This document shows, piece after piece, positions 13,553 to 23,000 of a stretch of 64,000 nt of DNA. The DNA is from a virus: the IMG/VR virus record IMGVR_UViG_3300020583_000015, positions 1 through 64,000 of that record, one strand, 5' to 3'. How positions within the stretch are numbered: the first letter of the stretch is position 1; every line of letters starts with the position of its first letter. The notes under the pieces are model-generated. The model did no database searches and was not told where the DNA came from. It saw nothing but the letters and a program-made list of their open reading frames with translations. The position numbers and the translations under genes were made by a program.

Positions 13553-16500
13553 TTAAGGGGTGGTGGAGCTAGCAGACGAAGGTTGGCGTTTGTTGAACTC
13601 CCGTTCAAGAGTCTTCTTCAGGAACGGTAGCCGCTTTTCTATGTCCTCTTCGATTGAAGGAAGCGGGACTTGAATTTTCGCCACATTTCTAGCAACTTTT
13701 GCCACAGGGTCAAGGATTTTTGCGAGCATAAAATGCCGAGCCTCAGGGGTGAGGTTCGCATCCTGGAGCGTTTTCGCGATAGTATTGGCAACTGTTTCTC
13801 CGTTTGCTCCTTTCTTATTTACCAGTATACCAAAGTTACGGCGGATGGCTTCGTTAGCAGTCGCGTCGCGCGTTGAGGCTCCGATAAGTTGGTTGATGGA
13901 GGCTCCAGGGAGCTCTTCAATCAAGGATTGTAGGCGGCTCTTGCCAATCTCAGGAACACCAGTCACCAGGCGTTTAAGCGGTTTGTCTGTCGTGACTTCA
14001 GGCTTACCGTTGTAGGGGCTGTAACGGATTGGTTCAGCAGAAGGATTAGTGATGGTTCTAACGGGCCCAGTCAGCGGATCGTTCTTGATATCTCGGTGAT
14101 AGAGGACCTCAGGATGAGGGCTTACAAGTTGAGCCGTCCGCGAAGGTTGACTCACCGGCGTCCCTCCAACTGCCGCAGGCGGACCTGTCGGAACGTTTAA
14201 ACCATTCCCATAAACCGCCTGTACTTGTTGGACTGAGTGAAGAAAGGTGGCAATGTAGCCACCAACTCCTTTCTTCAACATGTTTTCAAACTTGTCTGGG
14301 TCGGAGGAATTTTCAGCACTCACTAGGTCCGCAAGCCCAGTAATAGGCACATCATTTCCAAGCTGCCTGATGCCCGCGACCATCCTCAGAAAGTCATTGA
14401 TTGGCATTCCATCAAAGCCCTGACCGGTGGTGTAGCGGTGCATGACTTCACCTAACCCCAGCCACGCTGCATACGGATGGTATCCACTCATGTCTCGAAT
14501 GCGGTCGTTACCGTCAGCGTCCTTATCGCCAGTGCGGATTTCCCACCATTTATTGCCAGCTAACGCGGGGTTCGCTCGGATGTTGTAGGCCATGTTAAGG
14601 TTGAAGAAACCCTCGACAGCTTTCCCCAGCTGCCTGTGGGCCATCTTGGTTTCAAGGCCGCCTTCAACTCCAGCATATAACTTGTCTCGAAAGTCCTTGT
14701 CAAAGAGATCAAAGAACAACGCGGGCGAACGCTCCATATTGTAGCGAAGCGCATTGACCATGAAGCGAGGGAACGGCACAGTCAGGGCTGTCGCGAACGG
14801 CACGTAGTTCTTCATTACAGTAATGATTTTTGCGACAGGGCTTTCACTTGGTAGGTAGCTAAAGGTTTGTTTAAGCGCGTGCTCTGTTGCCTCAGCAACA
14901 GCCATCTTTGAATTTTGAGGAAATTCTCCAGAAGAGGGATCAACCTCAGCCCTTAAATCATCAAGACTTTTTCCAATCCCCTTTAGATTTGCCTCAAGAC
15001 GTGTACGAAAACTCAGATGCCGGGCGAGAATTGTTTGGCTACTGTTGAGAATGTTGCCAAGCCCAATTAGGCCATCAAGTTTTTCGATGCCTGTTGAGTT
15101 TCTTTTTGGGTTAAGATTCTCAATAACATTCAAACGAGCGTCAAGAGCAAGCGGTCCAGCAACTCCATTTAGCATGTCTGTGTTAAGGGGAAGGTTTTTT
15201 TGAATTTCTTTAAACACCTCACGCCCAGCTGGACTAAGGGTGTCATACAGCCCATGACCAATCCCTGCAAGATCTCCAAAATATTCCCCAGCAGGCCTCC
15301 CATCGTTGTTGAGGTGGCCTGTGATTGACTCCGCAATCCCTGTGGCCGCTGCGTCAAAGATGTTCATTACTTGAACATTCCCGAGATGGCTGATGGTGTT
15401 ACGGACTGTGTTAGGGAGGGTCATCACCAGCGCTCCCAAACGTGTCCTCTCGACCAGTTTGTTTGATGCAAGCGAAGCCTTTTGCCAGAGGCCCATGTAG
15501 GGCGGGTCAGCTTTACTCACACGGCGTAGCGCCTGAAGCGAGCGTGCTGCTGCCGGATCTCCTGCATTTGCTTGATGAAGGAGTTCTGCTTCCATCAGAT
15601 CCTTTCCATGAGAAAGCGCGGCCTCGTATCGCCCAGCCTCAGTCGAAGACTCGCGAACTTCATTCGCTAATAGCTTTGAGGCTTCCTCAACTGTCACTCC
15701 ATGGCGCTCTGCGAGTTGGGTTGCGATGTTGCCAAGCTCCGGTAGCCCGCCTTGCTCAATCACTCGGGCAACAAGTTCATTTTGACGAATCCCACCCTCC
15801 TTTGCAGCACTTGTTAGTACATCATGAAGAATATTGCTTTGAGCAAGGCGGGCCTGAACCGCTGCAATCTGGGGGCTGCTTAGAAGTGTTCGCTGTCGGT
15901 TGGCTTCAGCTGTCTCAGGACTAATTGTTTGTTGAATCAGGTCGTGGGCTTCTTGGGTGATTCGGCCTGCAGCCACCCCTGGGGCAGGGGGCGGCTCACC
16001 TAGAGCCGTTGGCTCAACTGGGTTGATTGTTGGTGTGCCTTCGACGTTGCCGGTTACGCCAGCGTTGAATTCGTTGGTGGCCTTAAGGGAGTTTTGGGCC
16101 TGTCGGACTTCACCCATGCTGATTGTTTTGCGGACTGTGGCGTCAGAGGGCCCAAGTCCAGCGGGGTTTTCTTCTCCAAGAGCCGCATGAACCCCTAAGC
16201 CCCCAGGCACGCCAAGGCCCTTTGCGATTTGATCTGCAACACTTAGCTTGATTGGACCGGTGATGAGGCTTTGGCCTAGGTCTTCAGCGGTAGTAGGGCG
16301 ATAGGTTGTGTTTCCTTGTTCATCAACGCCGGTTTCAGTTCGACCTGTTAGGGCTTGAACAACTTCTTTCCCTGGTAACAAATCCATTCCAAGGGCTTTA
16401 GCTGCGCCTGTGAGACCTGCGTCCCACTTTTGTTCGGTTGTTGCGTTGGCGAGTGTTAGGCCTTTTTTCTTTAGCTCCGCATCAGCGCGAGCTTTGATTG

Positions 16501-16900
16501 CGTCAGGCGCACCGAATTCAGCTGCGTTTGCGATGCGCGAAGCTCGATAGGCAGCGTTCGGCAGATCAAAATAAGAGTTCGGATCCCCACGCTTGAACTC
16601 ATCTGTTGCCCCGGGAATTGGTACAGGACTCAACGCTTGCAGCACATTTAGTCCTGACTGGGTAACTCCACGAACACCGCCAGCGATTCCTTGTCCAACA
16701 CCCTTTAGAACTCCACCGGGGTTGGTTAGAGCTTGATAGATTGTGGACGCAGGTCCAGGAGCTTGGGGTTCGTTGTGTAGTGCCCCGCCTGTAGGTCCGT
16801 GTTCTTGATTGATTTGTTTCTTCAGCCACTGTAAGACAGGACTTTCCTCAGGGACTGGGCCGAGCCCGAAAAACTTTTCGAGGCTGAAGTCATCTGCCAT
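13553..16900 (-). CDS. large internal virion / ejection protein
   Basis: At 1115 residues it is the second longest late protein after the fibres and lies in the place of T7 gp16-like ejection proteins. It is mainly helical, with Gly/Ala-rich hydrophobic stretches, a long helix-rich middle and a charged C-terminus ending near KRLPFLKKTLEREFNKRQ. No peptidase or transglycosylase motif is obvious. It probably leaves the capsid with the DNA and spans the envelope. Confidence 0.6.
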   Translation of the reverse strand: MADDFSLEKFFGLGPVPEESPVLQWLKKQINQEHGPTGGALHNEPQAPGPASTIYQALTNPGGVLKGVGQGIAGGVRGVTQSGLNVLQALSPVPIPGATDEFKRGDPNSYFDLPNAAYRASRIANAAEFGAPDAIKARADAELKKKGLTLANATTEQKWDAGLTGAAKALGMDLLPGKEVVQALTGRTETGVDEQGNTTYRPTTAEDLGQSLITGPIKLSVADQIAKGLGVPGGLGVHAALGEENPAGLGPSDATVRKTISMGEVRQAQNSLKATNEFNAGVTGNVEGTPTINPVEPTALGEPPPAPGVAAGRITQEAHDLIQQTISPETAEANRQRTLLSSPQIAAVQARLAQSNILHDVLTSAAKEGGIRQNELVARVIEQGGLPELGNIATQLAERHGVTVEEASKLLANEVRESSTEAGRYEAALSHGKDLMEAELLHQANAGDPAAARSLQALRRVSKADPPYMGLWQKASLASNKLVERTRLGALVMTLPNTVRNTISHLGNVQVMNIFDAAATGIAESITGHLNNDGRPAGEYFGDLAGIGHGLYDTLSPAGREVFKEIQKNLPLNTDMLNGVAGPLALDARLNVIENLNPKRNSTGIEKLDGLIGLGNILNSSQTILARHLSFRTRLEANLKGIGKSLDDLRAEVDPSSGEFPQNSKMAVAEATEHALKQTFSYLPSESPVAKIITVMKNYVPFATALTVPFPRFMVNALRYNMERSPALFFDLFDKDFRDKLYAGVEGGLETKMAHRQLGKAVEGFFNLNMAYNIRANPALAGNKWWEIRTGDKDADGNDRIRDMSGYHPYAAWLGLGEVMHRYTTGQGFDGMPINDFLRMVAGIRQLGNDVPITGLADLVSAENSSDPDKFENMLKKGVGGYIATFLHSVQQVQAVYGNGLNVPTGPPAAVGGTPVSQPSRTAQLVSPHPEVLYHRDIKNDPLTGPVRTITNPSAEPIRYSPYNGKPEVTTDKPLKRLVTGVPEIGKSRLQSLIEELPGASINQLIGASTRDATANEAIRRNFGILVNKKGANGETVANTIAKTLQDANLTPEARHFMLAKILDPVAKVARNVAKIQVPLPSIEEDIEKRLPFLKKTLEREFNKRQPSSASSTTP

Positions 16901-16903
16901 AGC

Positions 16904-18007
16904 TTACCGGATTTGAGATGTTGGCGGAACTGGAGCTTGAGAAGGCGGAGGGTTCCCTGGGAGCATGCCTCCCCCAATCGCACCACCCAACCCGTTCGGA
17001 AAGAGTTGTTTCATTAGGTCGTTTTCCATTCCTTTCATCGGGTCTTCAGGTGCACTTACTGTTCCAATCATTTGGTGAGCACGCTCAGCAGCTAGACCTG
17101 CAATTGCAGGATGGGTACCAGGAGGGAGCTGAGTTGGGTCTGAAGCAATTCTTGTCACTTCACCATGAAGGAGCTGAGCCTTTGTGTGGTCGTCGAGCTT
17201 GTCCCAATCGGCGTGGTTGGCCTTTAGGTTGCCTTGGGCTTTCTGGAGAAGAGCTGGCGCAACTGTGGTGGCGTTGTAGTTAAGGCCAGTCATAGGGTTA
17301 GCAAGACCCTTTAGCTTGTATAGATTTGCTAACGCGTCATACCGAGCTTTGTGGAACTTATATTCTGGATCAGTAGGAGCAAGTTGGGTTTGAGCATGCG
17401 CCCATCCGTTTAGGATCTTCGCGGTCTCTTGGCTCTCGGTTAGATCTTTTGCAGGCGGAAGCCCAAGCTGATGTCGAGCTGTATCCTGAAGAAGCTCGTC
17501 TTTGTTGTCCTTTACCCACTGCTCGTTTCCGTGTTCTTTGAGGATGTTGGAGACTTTTTCCTGATAGTCGTTTTCAGTTTGCTTTCGGATGAGGCGAGCA
17601 GCGTTCTCGGCTCGTGCTTGCTGTTGTTCAGGAGGGATCGGAACAACCTTCTGGCCCCCAAATGCCACACCTTGAGGCTCTTCTCCAGGTCCTTGAAGCT
17701 GACCAATCATTCCAGGCATCCCAACTGTTGGTTGGTTTTCAGCAGGCCTCAACACACCCTGGCCAATCCCAAGCGCAGCAGCAGCCTCTTGTGCATGCTT
17801 AAATTGTTCTTGACGAAGCGCAAGCTCTGCGTCCGCGCGTGTTGATCGGCCTCTTTCGGCCTCCTCATTTGCGCGAATCTCCCGCTCCCGAAGGTTGGCA
17901 TTCTCGTGCTGCTGCGAAAGCTCAGCCCAAAAGTGTTTGTCTGCTTGACGGGCAGCGTGCTTAGCTTCAACTGCCCGACTGATGGTGTCAAAAAAGTTAA
18001 CTGGCAT
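16904..18007 (-). CDS. internal virion protein with coiled coil
   Basis: The start at 18007 (MPVNFFDTI) makes a TAATG overlap with the previous gene; a longer frame from 18055 would run through that gene. Residues 20-80 are a charged coiled coil (REREIRANEEAERGRSTRAD), followed by a Gly/Pro-rich linker and helices. The 367-residue size and place before the 1115-aa protein fit the middle ejection protein of podoviruses. Confidence 0.6.
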   Translation of the reverse strand: MPVNFFDTISRAVEAKHAARQADKHFWAELSQQHENANLREREIRANEEAERGRSTRADAELALRQEQFKHAQEAAAALGIGQGVLRPAENQPTVGMPGMIGQLQGPGEEPQGVAFGGQKVVPIPPEQQQARAENAARLIRKQTENDYQEKVSNILKEHGNEQWVKDNKDELLQDTARHQLGLPPAKDLTESQETAKILNGWAHAQTQLAPTDPEYKFHKARYDALANLYKLKGLANPMTGLNYNATTVAPALLQKAQGNLKANHADWDKLDDHTKAQLLHGEVTRIASDPTQLPPGTHPAIAGLAAERAHQMIGTVSAPEDPMKGMENDLMKQLFPNGLGGAIGGGMLPGNPPPSQAPVPPTSQIR

Positions 18008-18669
18008 TAGAGCATACTCAAGAATCCACCAGCAGCTCCAAGAAGACCTGCCCATGGAGATTGGCTTTGGTGGGTGGAACTGGTGTTGGTGCTGAAGTTT
18101 TGGCTGAATTGGTTGCCGACATTGGAGCCAGTTTGGAAAGTGGAGGTCGGTCCACGTCCAGCAAAATTAAGGCCCATAGTGAGCAGAGGATTGGTTAGGT
18201 TTGCTTGAGCTTGGCGTTCCTGAAACGGCAGCTGGCTGTAGAAGTTTGTGAGCTGAGCGTTGCGTTGGTTGCCGATGTCGGTTGCGCCAGCCGCATACGC
18301 GCCGCTATTGGAGATTCCACGCTTTGCAAGGTTGTTGTTAAGGCTGTTAATTGAGGAGTTCGCAAGGCCATTGACATTCGAAAGGAAGCTTGCTTTGGTG
18401 GCGTCAGTAAAAACCGGTTGGGTTGACTGTTGAAGCTGTTGAGTTAGGAACGGAAACAACCCATTCCGGAACTGCGTCAACAGCGGAGACTCATAGGTAG
18501 TACTGAATTGGTTGCTAAGGGCGTTAGAGGTGTTGGTAGAGGTACCGCTTGAAGTACCGCTTTGTTGAGTGTTAGTTGGGAAAGCTGACGCAGCAGCCCC
18601 AAGCGCTCCGCCGCCTCCGCCAAAGTAGTCTGGTTGGTAGCCTCCGTTAAGTGTATCCATCAACCCCAT
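18007..18669 (-). CDS. small internal virion protein
   Basis: The 220-residue protein is rich in Ser, Asn, Thr and Gly with few charges, and contains NLAKRGISNSGAYAAGATDIG and a C-terminal Gly/Ala-rich GLLGAAGGFLSML. Similar short proteins occur before the ejection proteins in many podovirus genomes. It overlaps the next gene by one base. Confidence 0.55.
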   Translation of the reverse strand: MGLMDTLNGGYQPDYFGGGGGALGAAASAFPTNTQQSGTSSGTSTNTSNALSNQFSTTYESPLLTQFRNGLFPFLTQQLQQSTQPVFTDATKASFLSNVNGLANSSINSLNNNLAKRGISNSGAYAAGATDIGNQRNAQLTNFYSQLPFQERQAQANLTNPLLTMGLNFAGRGPTSTFQTGSNVGNQFSQNFSTNTSSTHQSQSPWAGLLGAAGGFLSML

Positions 18670-18672
18670 AGG

Positions 18673-19251
18673 TTAGGTTTCCTTCGCAGGCCTAAGTAGG
18701 CCGTAGTGAACTACAGATTTTGGGACACCGCCCACCATCGCAGCGTTGTCGAATTGACCTTCTAGGCCCCATCCAAGCCGTCGGTACAGCTGACGGACTG
18801 GACTGTTTGTGACTAGTGTCATCCCACTCAACCTCAACAGTTCCGGACACATCTCAAAGATTTGGTTTGAAGCTGCCGCAACCGCCTGATCCATAAATCC
18901 TGCTTCCCAGATCTTCACATTGTTCGTGTTTTTTGTGTAACGTCCAAGCGCTCGTCGGTTGCAGGCGAAGTTAAGCTTTGCGTTCCACGGCCCGTCAGGT
19001 TGGACACTAACCATCCCGATGATTGGCATTTCGTGCTTAAAGCCCAGCACATTAGCTCTGTCAATGACTCCATAGGTGTACGCATAGGGAAGAAGCTCTT
19101 GGAAGTAGCGGGCATAATCCTCTGGGGTGTGACCTGTCAGGTCAGTTTCAACAAATGATTTGTGAGCCCGCATCCATCCACACAGGTGGTTAAGGGCGGT
19201 CATCGGAAACGGGCAAATTAAATCAACATCAACAGCGCTCAAGATATCCAC
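18673..19251 (-). CDS. GNAT-like acetyltransferase fold protein
   Basis: The C-terminal half, with TLVTNSPVRQLYRRLGWGLEGQF, resembles the end of a GNAT N-acetyltransferase domain; the N-terminal half has GMVSVQPDGPW strand segments. Such proteins occur in podovirus tail regions without a proven substrate. A GTG at 19251 is preferred over an in-frame GTG at 19305 because the latter lies inside the TAGGGTGTG element that may be a promoter. The start is uncertain. Confidence 0.55.
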   Translation of the reverse strand: MDILSAVDVDLICPFPMTALNHLCGWMRAHKSFVETDLTGHTPEDYARYFQELLPYAYTYGVIDRANVLGFKHEMPIIGMVSVQPDGPWNAKLNFACNRRALGRYTKNTNNVKIWEAGFMDQAVAAASNQIFEMCPELLRLSGMTLVTNSPVRQLYRRLGWGLEGQFDNAAMVGGVPKSVVHYGLLRPAKET

Positions 19252-19301
19252 GGTAAGCCAACCTAAGCAAAGTATTGCGTACAAACATTCTACCAGAAAC
19301 C

Positions 19302-19312
19302 ACACCCTAATG
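19302..19312 (-). promoter_or_regulatory. TAGGGTGTG element
   Basis: On the minus strand this reads CATTAGGGTGT, followed by GGTTTCTGGTAGAAT. It matches the copies near 50.5 kb, and over about 20 nt also the copy ahead of the scaffold gene at 32816. It lies in the short gap before the GNAT-like gene, pointing with transcription. Confidence 0.55.
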
Positions 19313-19332
19313 GGGCTTACGCAACGCCGCGT

Positions 19333-19998
19333 CTATGTGCCTGGAAGTTTCACAGCCAACAGCACACTGGTTGGGTTGATACCATTGCCGGTAACGTTCA
19401 TGCTGCACTTAGCGTACAGCTGAATTGTTGAGGTCCCAACAACCGTCCACACCCCACTTACAGTGTTTTCAAGAGAACTCACACCGACTGAAGTTTGTCC
19501 AAGCGACAGCGCAAATGGTCCGGCTTGGGTGACTGCTGTTGCGTTTGTGTAGAGTTGGATTGACACGAAGTTTGAGGGCTGAGCGGTTGTGAGTGCAAGA
19601 CTGATATCAGCCTCTGCAAACACAATCCAAGTCCCAGTTCCCAGCACCAGACTGTAGGAAGTAACCGGCGCGAAGCTAGTCGAAGTAACACTAAAAAAGC
19701 TACTGCTTGTTGCGCTGCTGATAGCTTGAGGTAGGATGGTGTTGGTTTGGGCAAAGAACGCAGCCCCACTCTTAACCTGACTCACAGCCTTATCGACATA
19801 TTGTTTGTTGACTGCATCAAGGGGTGAGACCGGTGCAGTCATGTTTACAACTCGGTGTTGGTTAATATCTAAGTCGTTGGCGAGGGTAGCTCCATTGATT
19901 TGGGAAGCCATCCGTCTCATTGCAACTGTCACCTGCTGACGGAGTTCGTCAATAGTTGCGACTGGCGGGATGGTTGGAGCGGTGACGTTGACTGACAA
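19333..19998 (-). CDS. tail fibre-like protein
   Basis: The motif DLDINQHRVVNMTAPVSPLD followed by AVNKQYVDKAV (about 43-73) is the common hinge of phage tail fibres. A Thr/Ser/Val-rich beta domain of about 140 residues follows, likely a trimeric tip. The TTG start has AAAGGA before it. At 221 residues it is short for a fibre and may attach to the large 1431-aa tail protein encoded just upstream. Confidence 0.65.
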   Translation of the reverse strand: MSVNVTAPTIPPVATIDELRQQVTVAMRRMASQINGATLANDLDINQHRVVNMTAPVSPLDAVNKQYVDKAVSQVKSGAAFFAQTNTILPQAISSATSSSFFSVTSTSFAPVTSYSLVLGTGTWIVFAEADISLALTTAQPSNFVSIQLYTNATAVTQAGPFALSLGQTSVGVSSLENTVSGVWTVVGTSTIQLYAKCSMNVTGNGINPTSVLLAVKLPGT

Positions 19999-20001
19999 AG
20001 G

Positions 20002-23000
20002 TTAATCCTTTTCGCTAATGAGCGGTTGCTTACCGTCAATCACACCGTCGGTGGTGACACGACTCAAGCCCTTCACACCTGTCCGGAGAGTGTCGATAGA
20101 GCTGCGCCAAATCTCAATTGGCACATTTGAGATGAGACGCTGACGGAAGAGGTAGCCCCTCATGCCTGGCGGGAACGGAATCCTGTCTCTCCACTCACGA
20201 AGTTGGCCAAAGATCAGGGTGTTGGTTGAAAGAGGATACCCATCTACATCCCAAATGCTGGTGACTGTAGCGGTTCCTTGATTGGGGTCAAGCTCAAGAT
20301 CAATTGACCAGAACCGGCCAATGTCAAGCTGGGATGCGCCACCGATCTTTTGGTAAAAGACCGCCCAGGTATTCTTGCCGAAGGGTTTAGGTAGTGTGTC
20401 GAAGGAAGTGTTGTAGTGCTTCAGCAGCGGTACTCCCGCGCCCACCGCTGTGTAGATTGTCGCAAGACGGTAGCCTTGTTGGATACGCATGGTTGTGTCA
20501 ACATCTAACCCAACCCGGTAGGACTGGCGGGTTGTGCCGGTAAAGGTTGCAACCGCAATTTGAACATCATTTGCGTACAAGACGCCTGTGCAAGTGCCAA
20601 GTGGGTTAAGTTCCGCAATCCAAGTCTTGAGGTAATGTTCAGAAGGAAAGATAAGCTTGTCCAGTTGCACCTGAGCAAGCCTATCTGGCTCTTGGTCACC
20701 TTCGAACCAAGTCTTGTAGTGTTTGAACTTACCGGTTCCGACACAATTGTAGGTGCCATACACAGTCCTTCCATACAAATCAATCGGAAGGCTGAATGCG
20801 TAACTCTGACGGTTGGAACCAGTGATTGTGTAGGTTGCAACCCCAACATTGTCAATGACTGCTGTCGCCAGAACAGTCGCTCCAAGCGGCGCGATCTCAC
20901 ACTCAAAATGATGCCAGAAGAACTCTTTCTCGCCGCTTCTATCGCTTACATAGTTTGAGAGCCGGTCGGGTTCGGGCCTGTAGGTGTACCACGTTCCGTA
21001 GTGTTTGAAGTATCCCGACTGGGCGTTGTAGACAACATACCCGACTCGTCCGAAGGTGTCATTTGGGAGTGCGAACGCATAGCTTTGGCGTCCACTGCCT
21101 GTGATGGTCGCTGTGCTAACCGCAACAGTATCCACAAAAGCCGTCGCGAGTACAACATTCCCAAAGCAATTGATGTCAACATCGAATGCGTCCCAAATCG
21201 CTTCATGACTAACGCTCCCCCACGCGTGTTGAGCGACTGTTCGGTCGCTTACAAAGTTTGTCCAACGATCAGGTTCGGGGCGGAGGTGCCACCAAGTTTT
21301 GTAGTGCTTAAAGGCGGTGCCGTTGTGGATGGCGTAGATGGTTCGAGCGTACTCCTCATTCGGGAGTGCGAAGCTGTATGACTGCCGTAAGCTGCCGGTG
21401 GAGGTGTAGGTTCCAACCGCAACGTTGTTGAGAAAGACTGTGGAGGTAAGTGTGCCATTTGGGTTGACGTCAATGTCCACCGCATCACAAATCTGTTCTT
21501 CTTGGGATTGGATGTCGGTTTTAAAGTAATTGACTCGTGGCGGTTCTGGGCGTGCGTCAAACGCAAAGTTCCAAGGCTTAAAGAATGTCGAGGGCGAAGC
21601 AGTCGACTGATAAATTATGTGGCTAACTCGCCCATAAGTCTCAGGAGGGTAAGCATTAACGAACACATGTCGGCCAGCTGTTGGGCCGCTGTAAGTAGTT
21701 GTGCCAAGCGCAACACCATCCACAAAAGCAGTTGCCAGCACATTTCCGCTGCCCAGGATTTGAAGGTCTGCATAAAACGCATCAAAAAGAAATTCCCCTG
21801 CCTGCTCCTTTACTTCATAGTCAGCTTTCCAATATTGGACGTGAGCTGGCTCAACAATCGCATCGAACTGCACCTGATAGATTGAAGCCTCAGCAGATGA
21901 GGTTCCACGGTTCCCAACAAACTGAAACTGAACGTTGTTTGCGACGGTTCCAAGAAACGCAGCCGGTGTCCAGGTTCGGACGCTAGACGTTAGCGTACCA
22001 AGAGTGATGGTTGAGGTGTTGTCGAGGATCGCAAGGGCGGTTCCGCCACTACCTTTGTATTCAATAAGTGCGTTCTCCAAAACCGCATCATTTGGAGAGG
22101 TCCATTGTCGGGTCGTGAAGTTCCACTGAATGTTGGAGCCGTTGTCGGTTGTGCCATGTTCGATCTGGACAATCCGTCCGTCGGTGGTGCCAGCCAGCAG
22201 TGTGTTCCCTACCCAATCCCAAAACAGCGAAGCAAAGCTAAAGCCGTAGGTGTAACTTTGTATTTGTTGGGTGCGGAAGTCCAGCACAAACAATGTGTTT
22301 GGGTAAGTGCTAGAGCCAGTCGGCACGCCAAAGTAAATCTTCTGATCGTTGTAGGCAGCACAACTCAGGTAGATGTTGCCAATGTTGATAGCTGGGATCC
22401 GATTGCCTTTGAGAGCAGCGGGATCTGTGCTGAGGTTTCCTCGCCACGCATCAGCCATCTTTTCCATAGCCCAGGTGATTGGAGTGTCGATTCCTTGGCC
22501 GGGATTATAGAGGCTGAGACCATTGTAGTTGACAAGGAAGATCCCATAGGGGGTCTTGATGATGCTATTGTGAGCAATCGAGCCTTGCCGACATCCAGTC
22601 CGCACAATCGAGAAGTCGCTGTTGGGGCCTTCAAAAATCGTCCCGACCATCTCATACACACTGTTGTCGTTGACGATGATCATGACCGGCATCCACACAA
22701 TTAACTTCTGGATGTTGTCACCGAAGTTGCTAATGGTAGCGAAGCTGTCAAATGGAAACAGATCTGGTTGGGCTGGTAGGCTCCACTGAAGAACATTCTG
22801 ACCGTTGCTGATGAAGATCCGATCGAAGTAAGCTTGGTCAGCAACAACGGAGTTGCCTGGGAAGTTTGCGCTGCTCAGTACATTGTTCTGAAGAATGAAG
22901 TTCTGACTCAGTGCACTGATGTCATCAAGCCCATCCACATACACATTTTGGGTAACAGTGTAGGTCGCTACCGCATAGGCATCCTGAAGGTATCCGCCCT

